64,000 bases of DNA from Pedobacter schmidteae (GTDB lineage: Bacteria; Bacteroidota; Bacteroidia; Sphingobacteriales; Sphingobacteriaceae): NCBI RefSeq assembly GCF_900564155.1, contig NZ_LS999839.1, positions 3,283,097 through 3,347,096 of the forward strand. Reading direction: 5' to 3'. Numbering within the stretch: the stretch's first letter is position 1; each line of letters begins with the position of its first letter. The notes under the pieces are model-generated. The model was not told where the DNA came from. It saw only the letters and a list, made by a program, of their open reading frames with translations, and did not search any database. The translations under genes and the position numbers were made by a program. Of this stretch, positions 35,439 to 43,887 are shown piece by piece.

Positions 35439-35473
35439 AAAGCCTTTAAATCGTAAGATTTAAAGGCTTTTTT
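35439..35473 (+). terminator. Terminator of tRNA-Pro
   Basis: AAAGCCTTTAAATC and GATTTAAAGGCTTT pair (14 bp, perfect) around GTAA, then a T-run. A near-identical hairpin with the tRNA tail before it occurs at 38743-38778. Confidence 0.9.
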
Positions 35474-35481
35474 GTAACCAA

Positions 35482-35673
35482 TCAATATAGTCTTCTATTC
35501 TTCCCTGCCAGATAAGATGGTAAACTCAGTAGGGTATATTCTTTTCCATTCGAAGTCCTGATCTTATCTATTTTTAATTGACCACCATAAATTCTTAGTA
35601 GCAAGACTCCGAAAAATGTTTGATTATAAGCTAGTGTTTGTAACCAATTGGTCAGAACTTGGAGATATTTCAT
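35482..35673 (-). CDS. Doubtful 63-codon frame
   Basis: Reads LLLRIYGGQLKIDKIRTSNG then KEYTLLSLPSYLAGKNRRLY at its end. The C-terminal half looks protein-like, but no family is recognised and no start context supports it. It could be a remnant in the island downstream of the tRNA. Low confidence. Confidence 0.25.
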   Translation of the reverse strand: MKYLQVLTNWLQTLAYNQTFFGVLLLRIYGGQLKIDKIRTSNGKEYTLLSLPSYLAGKNRRLY

Positions 35674-35723
35674 ATTTTTGACCTGATCAATAACATCACA
35701 GTCTACCCATACAAAACAACAGC

Positions 35724-36893
35724 ATGTTATACTTTACCGGTATTGCAATTTCATTATACTTGTTCATACTACTAGCAGTCAAGCCTCATAAAATAACTGC
35801 TGATAAACTACTAATGATTTGGCAGCTGGTAGCAACGCTTCATTTAGCCAGTCTGTATTTACTGGTTTCAGGAAACTATCACCAATTTCCCAATTTAATA
35901 GGATGGGGAGATTTATTAGCATTTGTTCATGGGCCTTTCCTGTATTTATATATCTTTTATCTTACCACACCAATAAAATTCAGTAAAAAAAAGCTACTTC
36001 ATTTCTTACCTATTGCTTTTGCCTATCTTTTATGGATATCTTTTTTACTACAAAACCCGGAGCAAAAGCTATTGCTTTATGACCAGGGCTTTTCCTCTTC
36101 TTACTATAAGATCATTGGAATCATTACCAATGTTGGCATCATCATTTCGGGAATTGTTTATGTCTTAGCCTCAGTTGTTTTACTGCATCGATATAAGAAA
36201 AAAATAAGCGAAGAATTTTCTGATACAGATAAAATCAGCTTGAATTGGCTGCGCTACCTCATCGCAGGCATAGCTGGAATTTGGGTCTTTGTTATTTTTT
36301 ATCCTACAGCAGAGAGCATCTATTTCAGTGCCTCGCTATATATCTGTTTCATTGGCTTTTTTGGTGTACGTCAACAACAAATATTCAAAACCACCAATAC
36401 TTTATCCTCCTCAGCAACAGAGCATCACACTTCATCTCCTCAAAGCAGAAACCCTTTAGCAGAACCCGTTAATATAGATTTATTATCCAATAAAATAAAA
36501 TACGACTGGTCCTCACTTACCGAAGACGAAGTTGAACGTATTTTCCTGCAACTAAACAGGATAATGGTGCAAGAAAAACTGTACAAAAATGCGGAATTAA
36601 CGCTGAGCAAATTAGCGGAATCCTTACAGCTAAAAGATGCTGCGCTATCGCAAGTCATCAATTCTAAATTTAAGAAGAGTTTTTACGACTATATCAATTC
36701 GCTTAGGGTAGATGAATGTGTAAAAATGATTGCTGATGAAAAAAATAAAAATTATACACTGCTGTCTATCGCCTTTGATTGCGGCTTCAATTCCAAATCG
36801 TCTTTCAATCGTAATTTTCGAAAATTTACAGGTAAGTCCCCTTCAGATTTTTTCAGAAAACCAGCCGAAATAACATATCCCAAGGCGCTATAG
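35724..36893 (+). CDS. Membrane-anchored AraC-type regulator
   Basis: 389 residues. The first ~220 contain about seven hydrophobic helices (LYLFILLAV, LLAFVHGPFLYLYIFYL, LLHFLPIAFAYLLWI, GIIISGIVYVLAS, IAGIAGIWVFVIFY and others). The last ~100 are an AraC helix-turn-helix pair: KLAESLQLKDAALSQVI, then LLSIAFDCGFNSKSSFNRNF and KFTGKSP. This 7-helix plus AraC architecture is common in Bacteroidota and probably senses a membrane or external signal. It is the first gene after tRNA-Pro and its targets are unknown. Confidence 0.85.
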   Translation: MLYFTGIAISLYLFILLAVKPHKITADKLLMIWQLVATLHLASLYLLVSGNYHQFPNLIGWGDLLAFVHGPFLYLYIFYLTTPIKFSKKKLLHFLPIAFAYLLWISFLLQNPEQKLLLYDQGFSSSYYKIIGIITNVGIIISGIVYVLASVVLLHRYKKKISEEFSDTDKISLNWLRYLIAGIAGIWVFVIFYPTAESIYFSASLYICFIGFFGVRQQQIFKTTNTLSSSATEHHTSSPQSRNPLAEPVNIDLLSNKIKYDWSSLTEDEVERIFLQLNRIMVQEKLYKNAELTLSKLAESLQLKDAALSQVINSKFKKSFYDYINSLRVDECVKMIADEKNKNYTLLSIAFDCGFNSKSSFNRNFRKFTGKSPSDFFRKPAEITYPKAL

Positions 36894-37032
36894 TTCCGCC
36901 ATTCATTCCTTATACTCAATTATTCCTTCCTGACAATATATACTTGTGAGATTGATTTAGTTCATTTATTGTCAACTACTTAAAGTGGAGTTCCGCTTTA
37001 ACCAACTCATTATTACAAACCAATAAGAGGTG

Positions 37033-37048
37033 CCACGAAGCCTCGTGG
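37033..37048. repeat. Small inverted repeat
   Basis: CCACGA-AGCC-TCGTGG in the spacer between the AraC gene and a small lipoprotein gene. No T-run, so a terminator is doubtful. Confidence 0.35.
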
Positions 37049-37113
37049 GGCGATTATGATTTCTCAGTGTTCCACCTTTGTCTTTAAAACTCTGAAATTT
37101 TAGATCGATAATC

Positions 37114-37221
37114 ATGAAAACAAAACTTTTTTTATTTTCTGCGCTAATCTCTACAATGATATTGACCTTCGTAGCCTGCAAAAAATGCATAACAGCACAT
37201 TCACATATTGTAACTATCTAA
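37114..37221 (+). CDS. Tiny lipoprotein (35 residues)
   Basis: MKTKLFLFSALISTMILTFV followed by ACKKC: a clear lipoprotein signal (lipobox FVAC) with only about 14 residues after the cysteine. It ends 18 bases before the next exported protein. Either a small lipopeptide or the front end of a truncated lipoprotein gene. Confidence 0.4.
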   Translation: MKTKLFLFSALISTMILTFVACKKCITAHSHIVTI

Positions 37222-37239
37222 TTTATAACCCGCTAAAAT

Positions 37240-37824
37240 ATGAACACACGATCTATAGGTTTGGTAACCCTCTTGGTCCCGATAGTCTTCCAGTTACAGG
37301 CGCAAAAGACACCTAAAGTAACTAGCCCGAACACCCCCTTTGACAAAGTAGCAGCTGAAGCCATGATCGGCAAAGACGGTACCTGCACCATCAAGGGCCT
37401 TGTGTCTAAAAAAAGCAACTACATGGTCAACCTGGTAGAGCTATATCCCTGCACCGATTATTTCCTCGAATTTCTGGAACTCAAAAAGAAAGATAAAAAG
37501 GGTAAGAAAGCGATATACCTGTCAGACGAAGCCTTCAGCTACCGGATATTGACTATGATTGGTGCAGATGGCAGCTTTGAATTCAAAGGGCTGAATCCGG
37601 GCAAGTATTATCTGCAAACACGGGTCGTACAAACGAAGGTAGGTAACGGTGAAAAGCAAGTAGGCACTGAAACCACTACCACTTACAATGGTTATGGGGT
37701 ACAGGTGGGACAAGGCAGCCGGGCTATCATGGAAAAGACCCGCTACCTGTACCAGACCGACGAGAACCTCACGAAAATTGTAGAGATCAACGCCAATGGG
37801 CAGGTTATTAATCTTACACTCTAA
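37240..37824 (+). CDS. Exported hypothetical protein
   Basis: 194 residues with signal peptide (ends LQLQAQ). The mature part has a Cna/transthyretin-like beta pattern: GADGSFEFKGLNPGKYYLQT is the typical end of a prealbumin-like fold, followed by a Gly/Thr-rich strand and a Gly-Gln-Gly loop. Probably periplasmic or surface-exposed. It is 11 bases before an exported LRR gene and likely in one operon with it. Function unknown. Confidence 0.55.
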   Translation: MNTRSIGLVTLLVPIVFQLQAQKTPKVTSPNTPFDKVAAEAMIGKDGTCTIKGLVSKKSNYMVNLVELYPCTDYFLEFLELKKKDKKGKKAIYLSDEAFSYRILTMIGADGSFEFKGLNPGKYYLQTRVVQTKVGNGEKQVGTETTTTYNGYGVQVGQGSRAIMEKTRYLYQTDENLTKIVEINANGQVINLTL

Positions 37825-37835
37825 AATTACCAGAC

Positions 37836-38597
37836 ATGACCACAAAAATAATAGCAGGCTATGCCTTATTCATGGCTTTATCGATAAGAACCATGGCACA
37901 GATTGTCCGTATACCTGACGCGAATTTCAAAAGAGGTATCATTGAGCAAGGTGTCGATACCAATGGAGATGGAGAAATCCAGGTAGAAGAAGCCAGAAAG
38001 GTGACTACATTGTATACTACTAAATCCGATATTGTTTCACTGGAAGGCATCAAAAGCTTTGTCAATCTGGTGGATTTTGGCTTTCACGAAAACAAAGTGA
38101 AAACGGTAGACGTTTCGGGTATGAAAAAACTCAAATTTATATATGGTTTTGACAACCAGTTGGAAACCATTCTGACAAAAGGCTGCGATAGCCTGGTGAA
38201 TATCAGTTGCCACAAGAACAAGATCAGGAGTATCGATGTTTCTCACCTGAAAAAATTAGTCGTTTTAAGCCTGGGGTGGAATCTCCTTACCCGGTTGGAT
38301 GTAAGTAATCATAACTCACTACTGCAATTGGAGGTGAATGACAATTCACTCCAGGAAATAAAATTCAACAATTGCCCTGAAATGCTTGATATCTGGATGT
38401 CTAGGAATCAAATAGCACACCCTATCGACCTTAGAGCAATGCCCAGGCTGAAATTCTTCAGAGCTTATTCCAATCCCATCCCTGAGCTGGATATCCGGGG
38501 CCTTGCCAATCTTGAAACCTGCAGGTGCTATGATTCGAATATCAAAACGCTCAACTTAAGTGGCACAGTAAAACTGAATGACCTGAGTTGGTATTAA
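37836..38597 (+). CDS. Exported leucine-rich-repeat protein with EF-hand-like loop
   Basis: 253 residues. Signal peptide ends near IRTMAQ. Right after it, IPDANFKRGIIEQGVDTNGD then GEIQVEEA: an EF-hand/dockerin-like calcium loop (D-T-N-G-D-G-E-I) known from Bacteroidota LRR proteins. Then about eight short LRR units (VDVSGMKKLKFIYGFDNQL, IDVSHLKKLVVLSLGWNLL, LDVSNHNSLLQLEVNDNSL, LNLSGTVKLNDLSWY). It ends without a PorSS sorting domain. Likely a surface or periplasmic binding protein. Confidence 0.75.
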   Translation: MTTKIIAGYALFMALSIRTMAQIVRIPDANFKRGIIEQGVDTNGDGEIQVEEARKVTTLYTTKSDIVSLEGIKSFVNLVDFGFHENKVKTVDVSGMKKLKFIYGFDNQLETILTKGCDSLVNISCHKNKIRSIDVSHLKKLVVLSLGWNLLTRLDVSNHNSLLQLEVNDNSLQEIKFNNCPEMLDIWMSRNQIAHPIDLRAMPRLKFFRAYSNPIPELDIRGLANLETCRCYDSNIKTLNLSGTVKLNDLSWY

Positions 38598-38723
38598 TAA
38601 AGATCATTGGGACATTAAACAAGGACAATGCGTATTTAATGATATGTGCATATTCGGTTGCCTGCATTGATCTTTAAATTGACATGTAATTAACAATCAA
38701 TGTGTTAATGGTCAGGTTAGGCG

Positions 38724-38778
38724 TCCTGCCACAGCGACACATTAAAGGCCTTTAGATCGTAAGATTTAAAGGCTTTTT
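38724..38778 (+). repeat. Duplicate of tRNA-Pro 3' end plus terminator
   Basis: TCCTGCCACAGCGACACATT then AAAGGCCTTTAGATCGTAAG. It matches the real tRNA tail and terminator (TCCTGCCACCCCGACACAAC then ATTAAAAGCCTTTAAATCGT) with a small gap and few changes. No intact tRNA precedes it. It looks like the far-side attachment scar of an element inserted at tRNA-Pro, enclosing the AraC/LRR genes. Confidence 0.75.
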
Positions 38779-38888
38779 TGTTTTGACGTTTTTTGAGTTG
38801 AATATTTTAAATCTCATTACGAGTGTAATCGTGTTACCTTACCTTGATAATTTTTATTGTTATAATAGGCTAATTCTCTATGAATTTA

Positions 38889-39557
38889 TTAACTATTTTT
38901 TACTATTACGTCTGCAATATCGTCATAAGTTGCATACCAACAATTATGACCAAACTGACTAAACGAATATAGAGCTATATCTTTGTCATTTATTAAAACC
39001 ATAGGGACTTTATGAGGATAAATGGCATTAAAAGCAAGTGTCTTAATCAGGAAGTGAACATTGCTTACCACAAGGGATTGATCATGCTCATTATACTCAT
39101 CAGGTATGTATTCTATTTTATTGATTTCGAAATTATTGTCTGAAACACTGATAAATGCCTTATAGACAACTTCTCCTGTCCAGCTTCTGGTAAAATAAAT
39201 AATGTTGTCCCATCCGTAAATATCCCATTTATCCTCCATATATTTTGCTTTATAAGCAGCTCCTTCGATTTTCGAACCATTATGTGGATAGATAAGGTTA
39301 ACACTAATAGTTTTACTTTCAGGTATTTTAGTATTAGTCAACTCTTTTCCAATGCTATGTCTTTGCTTATTAAATAATTCAGCCACATATTTATCTTTAG
39401 TGAAAGCAAGAATATGTTGAGTAAAACTTCTAATATCAAGAATCCGCTTATTAAATGGATTATGTTCACTTATCTCATGCCAAGTAAATTCATATTCTGT
39501 GTGGTCGTTTTGGAACGTTTCCGATTCTTTTACTTTCTTTTTAAATAATCTAAACAT
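38889..39557 (-). CDS. Hypothetical protein, 222 residues
   Basis: A basic N-terminus (MFRLFKKKVKES), then mixed alpha/beta with many aromatic residues (WDIYGWDNIIYFTRSWTGEV). No signal peptide. A C-terminal IALYSFSQFGHNCWYATYDD. No family recognised. It lies between two tRNA-Pro-derived repeats and is the only minus-strand gene of the island. AT-richer than its neighbours, consistent with acquired DNA. Confidence 0.5.
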   Translation of the reverse strand: MFRLFKKKVKESETFQNDHTEYEFTWHEISEHNPFNKRILDIRSFTQHILAFTKDKYVAELFNKQRHSIGKELTNTKIPESKTISVNLIYPHNGSKIEGAAYKAKYMEDKWDIYGWDNIIYFTRSWTGEVVYKAFISVSDNNFEINKIEYIPDEYNEHDQSLVVSNVHFLIKTLAFNAIYPHKVPMVLINDKDIALYSFSQFGHNCWYATYDDIADVIVKNS

Positions 39558-39629
39558 AAGAGGGCTCTAATTAAGCTAATATAATTTGAATATTTTATTT
39601 TCAATGAAAAGCGAAAGTTATTATTGTTG

Positions 39630-39709
39630 TTCTGGGAGTACCAAAGCAGCCAATAACCTCAAATCATGCAAGAAGTGGTTCGAAAATTGTTCTGCCACCC
39701 CGATACAAG
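39630..39709 (+). repeat. tRNA-Pro flank repeat, copy R2, ending in tRNA 3' end
   Basis: Starts TTCTGGGAGTACCAAAGCAG, continues CCAATAACCTCAAATCATGC and AAGAAGTGGTTCGAAAATTG, and ends TTCTGCCACCCCGATACAAG. The middle matches R1 (upstream of the tRNA) and R3 (42647-42702). The end matches the tRNA-Pro 3' end (CCTGCCACCCCGACACAA). The switch from flank to tRNA occurs at the shared TGCCA, as a recombination joint would. Confidence 0.7.
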
Positions 39710-39716
39710 TAATTAG

Positions 39717-39749
39717 ATCCTGTAGGTTAATGGCTTACAGGATTTTTTT
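39717..39749 (+). terminator. Terminator-like hairpin
   Basis: ATCCTGTA and TACAGGAT pair around GGTTAATGGCT, followed by six or more T residues. It stands just after the R2 repeat, ahead of the RNA-repair cassette, and may have belonged to a lost tRNA transcript. Confidence 0.65.
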
Positions 39750-39976
39750 ATTCTCTATGGATTAGAATAATTTTATATCTTTGCATCCAATTCCTGATTT
39801 GTTAACCTTTAAAATATCAAGGAATCATGACAGAGCATATCTACATATCACCCCTTTCGCTCATTGCCTAATTAGGCAGTGCAAACCCCCGTTTTATAAA
39901 ATATTTAACGATTGCATAGATAACTTCTGCAATGTTTGTCTGCACCAATTTATGGGATTTTTCTGAGCACTTTTAA

Positions 39977-40565
39977 ATGGGTATATCCTTACACAAGGAC
40001 GAACTGAGATTAGAAATCAAATTCAATAAAAAACTAAATGAAAGTGTGATGCACACACAGGAATTGGCGTGCCGTATTAAATCGGTACGTCAGAAAAGAC
40101 GACTCGTTAAAACAGATCGTGATAAGCAGCTGATACAGCTTGATAAACGGCGCGCAGAACTTCGGCAACAAAAGAGGCTTTTGCCACTGGTGCCATTAGA
40201 ACATCCTTGTCAACGTGGCTGGAAACGTTTTTTTGTACTTCGAGAAGATTTAAAACATAGTCCAGGGAAAGCGTTTTATGAAACATTGCTTGCGAAGGTA
40301 AAAACTGTTGAATACCATCACGATAAGGAGTTTAAACGGAAGAAGCGACGTAAAAGGTACTATGGGTACGAAGTGAAACAAGGGAACTATCATATATAGA
40401 CGATCTATTGATAATCATAACCTGGCATCACCTATCAACTTGCTAACGCGAGGCAGAGGTTGCCGTTGGAATAACTGGTTTTGCGAGCGGGATAAATATA
40501 TTAACAAGATTAAAAACATACCCAGATATAGCCCAAAAGAAGCTTATCTGGAATTAGAAACATAA
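39977..40565 (+). pseudogene. Basic protein ahead of rtcB, split by one frameshift
   Basis: The first frame (39977-40399, 140 residues) is very basic: IKSVRQKRRLVKTDRDKQLI, HPCQRGWKRFFVLRED, then EFKRKKRRKRYYGYEVKQ. One base later (at about 40397, in CATATATAG) a second frame continues to 40565 with RRSIDNHNLASPINLLTRGR, CRWNNWFCERDKYINKIKN and SPKEAYLELET, 6 bases before rtcB. Rejoined it would be about 195 residues. Sequence features fit an RNA- or DNA-binding protein: clusters of Arg/Lys and a few Cys and Trp. I do not recognise the family. The position suggests that it belongs to the rtcB-prfH unit. Confidence 0.55.
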
Positions 40566-40571
40566 ACCCAC

Positions 40572-41972
40572 ATGGGCAATTTAAGAACAAAAGATTTAAG
40601 TAAAATAGGTTATCATAATGATCAGCTGCGAAGCCTGGTTATTTGCATGGCCTCCAAAAATTTCAAACACTACAGTAAACAGCAATTGCTGGATCTGTTG
40701 GTAAATATTAACAATGATCCGGAAGCATTTTTGAATAATGAATTAACGAGTAAGATAGCTGAGAAGATAATAGGTAAAGTAGAAGGGGCATCGTTTAAAA
40801 CTTACGAGTTACGCGATCAACCGGTATTCTGTAAAACATATGGCGCTAAGCATATTGAGCCGTCGGCTAAAAAGCAAATGGAGCTGGCCAACCTCTTGCC
40901 AATCAGCATACAGGGTGCATTAATGCCGGATGCGCATATGGGCTTTGGCTTACCAATTGGTGGTGTGTTGGCTACAGACAATGCAGTTATCCCCTACGCA
41001 GTAGGAATGGATATTGGCTGTCGGATGGCGCTCTCTATTATCGACGAGAGTGATGGTTTTCTAAAGAGGTTTGAATACCAGATCAAACAGGCCTTAAAAA
41101 ACCATACTCATTTCGGTATGGAAGGTGGATTGGATGTAAGGCAGGAACATGAAGTTTTAGATAGCCATGTATTTAATGAGATTCCTTTTTTAAAATCCTT
41201 ACGCGGAAAGGCGGTAAGGCAGTTGGGAACCTCTGGCAATGGAAACCACTTTGTAGAGTTCGGTGAGCTAGAAATGCTCCCTGATAATACCTTGGGACTA
41301 CCAGCAAAAAGGTATACGGCTTTATTAACGCACTCGGGAAGCAGAGGTTTGGGTTCGGCCATTGCAAGGCACTATACCCAGATTGCCATGAATACTTGTA
41401 AGCTTCCACGTCATGCACAACAATTGGCCTGGCTGGACATGAACAGCGAAGCTGGACAGGAATATTGGCTCACAATGACCTTGGCTGGAGATTATGCAAA
41501 AGCCTGCCATGAACGCATACATGCCAATTTGTTAAAAGCACTAGGATTAACTGCTTTACAGGTTGTAGAAAACCACCATAATTTTGCTTGGAAGGACAAA
41601 CTTGCTGACGGCATGGAAGTGATTCTTCACCGCAAGGGTGCAACACCAGCGCATGAGAACGAGTTGGGCATTATTCCGGGCAGCATGACTACTCCTGCTT
41701 ATTTAATTTCGGGTAAAGCTACGGCGGACGCTCTGTATTCAGCTTCGCATGGTGCAGGTCGTGCGATGAGCAGGCAAAAGGCTAAGGATAGTACGACTGT
41801 GTCTTCCATGAAAAAGTTACTTGCTAATGCCGGTGTTACCTTAATTGGGGGAACGGTTGAAGAGAATCCCTTAGCGTATAAAGACATCGAGGCTGTCATC
41901 ACTGCTCAACGTGAGCTCGTTGATATTCAAGGCAAGTTTTTTCCACGGATCGTTAGAATGAACAAGGACTAA
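40572..41972 (+). CDS. rtcB: RtcB-type RNA ligase (RtcB2, RNA-repair cassette)
   Basis: 466 residues. RtcB joins 2',3'-cyclic-phosphate RNA ends to 5'-OH ends using GTP and Mn2+. Metal and guanylylation residues are in place: DAHMGFGLPIGGV, MDIGCRM, LTHSGSRGLG, ENHHNFAW, and SHGAGRAMSR with the His that takes GMP. Pairing with prfH 2 bases downstream marks it as the rescue/repair version: PrfH frees ribosomes whose decoding centre is cut, and RtcB then re-ligates the 16S rRNA (published for the PrfH-RtcB2 pair). The start is 6 bases after the upstream frameshifted gene. Intact. Confidence 0.9.
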   Translation: MGNLRTKDLSKIGYHNDQLRSLVICMASKNFKHYSKQQLLDLLVNINNDPEAFLNNELTSKIAEKIIGKVEGASFKTYELRDQPVFCKTYGAKHIEPSAKKQMELANLLPISIQGALMPDAHMGFGLPIGGVLATDNAVIPYAVGMDIGCRMALSIIDESDGFLKRFEYQIKQALKNHTHFGMEGGLDVRQEHEVLDSHVFNEIPFLKSLRGKAVRQLGTSGNGNHFVEFGELEMLPDNTLGLPAKRYTALLTHSGSRGLGSAIARHYTQIAMNTCKLPRHAQQLAWLDMNSEAGQEYWLTMTLAGDYAKACHERIHANLLKALGLTALQVVENHHNFAWKDKLADGMEVILHRKGATPAHENELGIIPGSMTTPAYLISGKATADALYSASHGAGRAMSRQKAKDSTTVSSMKKLLANAGVTLIGGTVEENPLAYKDIEAVITAQRELVDIQGKFFPRIVRMNKD

Positions 41973-41974
41973 CT

Positions 41975-42592
41975 ATGAAAAAGATCATGATACAAATCAC
42001 ATCAGGCAAAGGTCCGGTAGAATGTTGCCGGGTTGTAGCTTGCGTGCAAAGCCTGATGATGAAACAGGCCAAACAGCAAGGTGTTGAATTGGAGGTGCTT
42101 GAAAGTAAACCTGGTGATTTAAACAGAACGCTATTGTCTGCAACGATGGTGGCCACAGGCAACAACTTGGATGCTTACATCGCCGAATGGGCGGGCACCA
42201 TACAATGGATAGCACAAAGTCCATACAGAAAGTACCATAAGCGTAAAAATTGGTTTGTTGGTGTTGCTGTTTTCGATGTTCAGGATTTGATGCAATGGAA
42301 TCCTAAGGATGTGAAGCTGGAAACATGCCGATCATCTGGTCCTGGTGGTCAGAATGTGAACAAAGTAGAGACCGCTGTTAGAGGCACTCATCTACCTTCC
42401 GGAATACAGGTAATTGCAATGGATACCCGCTCGCAACTGGAAAACAAGAAGCTTTGCATGGCCAGGCTTGAAGCTAAACTATTGGTTTGGCAAACAGCAC
42501 AGTTGATGGAAAAGCAGCATAGTCATTGGCAGGAGCATAATGCGCTTGAACGAGGAAATGCAGTCAAAACAATTAAACAAGATTTGTTTTGA
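41975..42592 (+). CDS. prfH: Peptide chain release factor homologue PrfH
   Basis: 205 residues. The GGQ catalytic loop is in RSSGPGGQNVNKVETAVRGT, followed by LPSGIQVIAMDTRSQLENKK, which is the class I release-factor domain 3. It lacks the stop-codon-reading domain 2 with PxT/SPF, as PrfH does. The first 90 residues (GPVECCRVVACVQSLMM..) are the PrfH-type N-terminal domain. It hydrolyses peptidyl-tRNA on ribosomes damaged in the decoding centre; RtcB then repairs the rRNA. It lies 2 bases after rtcB in the same operon. Confidence 0.9.
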   Translation: MKKIMIQITSGKGPVECCRVVACVQSLMMKQAKQQGVELEVLESKPGDLNRTLLSATMVATGNNLDAYIAEWAGTIQWIAQSPYRKYHKRKNWFVGVAVFDVQDLMQWNPKDVKLETCRSSGPGGQNVNKVETAVRGTHLPSGIQVIAMDTRSQLENKKLCMARLEAKLLVWQTAQLMEKQHSHWQEHNALERGNAVKTIKQDLF

Positions 42593-42646
42593 TAGAGCGT
42601 CTATAGTTTTAATACTTACTCCGATTTCAAATTTTCTTTATTAGCG

Positions 42647-42702
42647 TCCTGGAAGCACTAAACCTGCCAATAACCTCAAATCATGCAGAAAAAGGGTCGA
42701 AA
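42647..42702 (+). repeat. tRNA-Pro flank repeat, copy R3
   Basis: TCCTGGAAGCACTAAACCTG then CCAATAACCTCAAATCATGC, then a diverged AGAAAAAGGGTCGAAATAAG. It shares about 55 bases with R2. R2 and R3 are direct repeats that bracket the frameshifted gene, rtcB and prfH. Confidence 0.65.
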
Positions 42703-42741
42703 TAAGTACAGGGAAGACGACACTATAGAATCAAATTCTAT

Positions 42742-42780
42742 AAAAAAAACTCTAAATGTCACAGTTTAGAGGTTTTTTTT
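42742..42780. terminator. Bidirectional terminator after prfH
   Basis: AACTCTAAA and TTTAGAGGTT pair around TGTCACAG, with eight A residues before and eight T residues after. It lies about 150 bases downstream of prfH, just past R3. Confidence 0.8.
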
Positions 42781-42978
42781 CGTTTTAGTCATATCAAAGA
42801 AAAGAATATCAAGGTTTTATTTTTTCATATATTAATGATTTGGAAACATTATAAGTTAGAAATTCTTGTCGGTCATTGAAACAAGTCGGAGAAAACAGAA
42901 AAGACGGTATGTAATAAAGCGAAGTAAATGGTGAATTCTTAATCAGCTGAAAAAGCAACACATTAGCGTAGAAAAGAA

Positions 42979-43887
42979 ATGAAAACGGAAAACATAAAAA
43001 TAAAAGACAAAAACTATACTTTGTTTATACAATATCAGCATGATGAAAAACTTCGGATGGAGTTCAATCGGATGACTCAACATTTCTGGAAATTTGATTT
43101 CGAAAACTATTATCAATCGGGCTTTTGGGAAGATAATTGTATTTTGTACTCTTTGTTTGATGACGAGAAGATTGTGTCTCATGTCACAGTAAGTTTGTTC
43201 AAAAAAGAAGAAAAAACATTGATGCAGCTGGGTACAGTGATGACGGATGAGGACTGTCAGAAACAAGGTTTGAACCGATTTTTAATGGAACGTATTACTG
43301 TTGATTTCAAAGACAAAATTGAAGGCACTTTTTTATTCGCTAATGAAACCGTATTAGATTATTATCCAAAGTTTGGACTTATTCCTGTGCCCGAATTCGA
43401 GCATTTTCAAACCAAAAGGAATACTGAGTTTATTCAAAAGTACAAAAAAAGAAAATTGGATTTGGACCTTGAAAAGGATCTAAAGCTGTTTGAACTGCTG
43501 TTAGAAAAAAACATTACCAATTCTAAATTTCAAACTGAAAACAAGGGTCTGATTTTTTTTTACTGTTATGCATATCCGGAGATGGGCTTTAAAGATGCTA
43601 TTTATTTTATTGATGAGTTAAATTGTGCCGTTATAGCACAATTGGAACAGCAAGTCTTACATATTGTTGAGATTTTTTCTGAATCTGAAATCAAATTAGA
43701 TGACATCATCAGTACCTTTTCCGATTTGCTATTTGAAGAGATTGTTTTTGATTTTACCCCAAAGGAATCTGCGGGATTTCAACATAGAGATTATAAAGAA
43801 GAAGATTTGCAACTTTTTGTTTCTAATGAATTACAACAGGTGTTTAAAGAAAGCCATTTACGCATAAATTCGTTATCACATACCTAA
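42979..43887 (+). CDS. GNAT-family N-acetyltransferase
   Basis: 302 residues. Residues about 60-130 contain the acetyl-CoA fold: LMQLGTVMTDEDCQKQGLNR then FLMERIT, with Q-K-Q-G-L-N in the Q/RxxGxG/A position. The C-terminal half has a second acidic region not typical of small GNATs. AT-rich (KKEEKTL, poly-Lys runs). Substrate unknown. It stands alone after the tRNA-Pro island. Confidence 0.75.
   Translation: MKTENIKIKDKNYTLFIQYQHDEKLRMEFNRMTQHFWKFDFENYYQSGFWEDNCILYSLFDDEKIVSHVTVSLFKKEEKTLMQLGTVMTDEDCQKQGLNRFLMERITVDFKDKIEGTFLFANETVLDYYPKFGLIPVPEFEHFQTKRNTEFIQKYKKRKLDLDLEKDLKLFELLLEKNITNSKFQTENKGLIFFYCYAYPEMGFKDAIYFIDELNCAVIAQLEQQVLHIVEIFSESEIKLDDIISTFSDLLFEEIVFDFTPKESAGFQHRDYKEEDLQLFVSNELQQVFKESHLRINSLSHT

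Noticed and set aside
39781..39966. 61-codon plus-strand frame with CIDNFCNVC and an internal 14-bp palindrome TGCCTAATTAGGCA
   Set aside because: TTG start, no homology I know; the Cys pattern is not a clear zinc site. The palindrome is too short to interpret.
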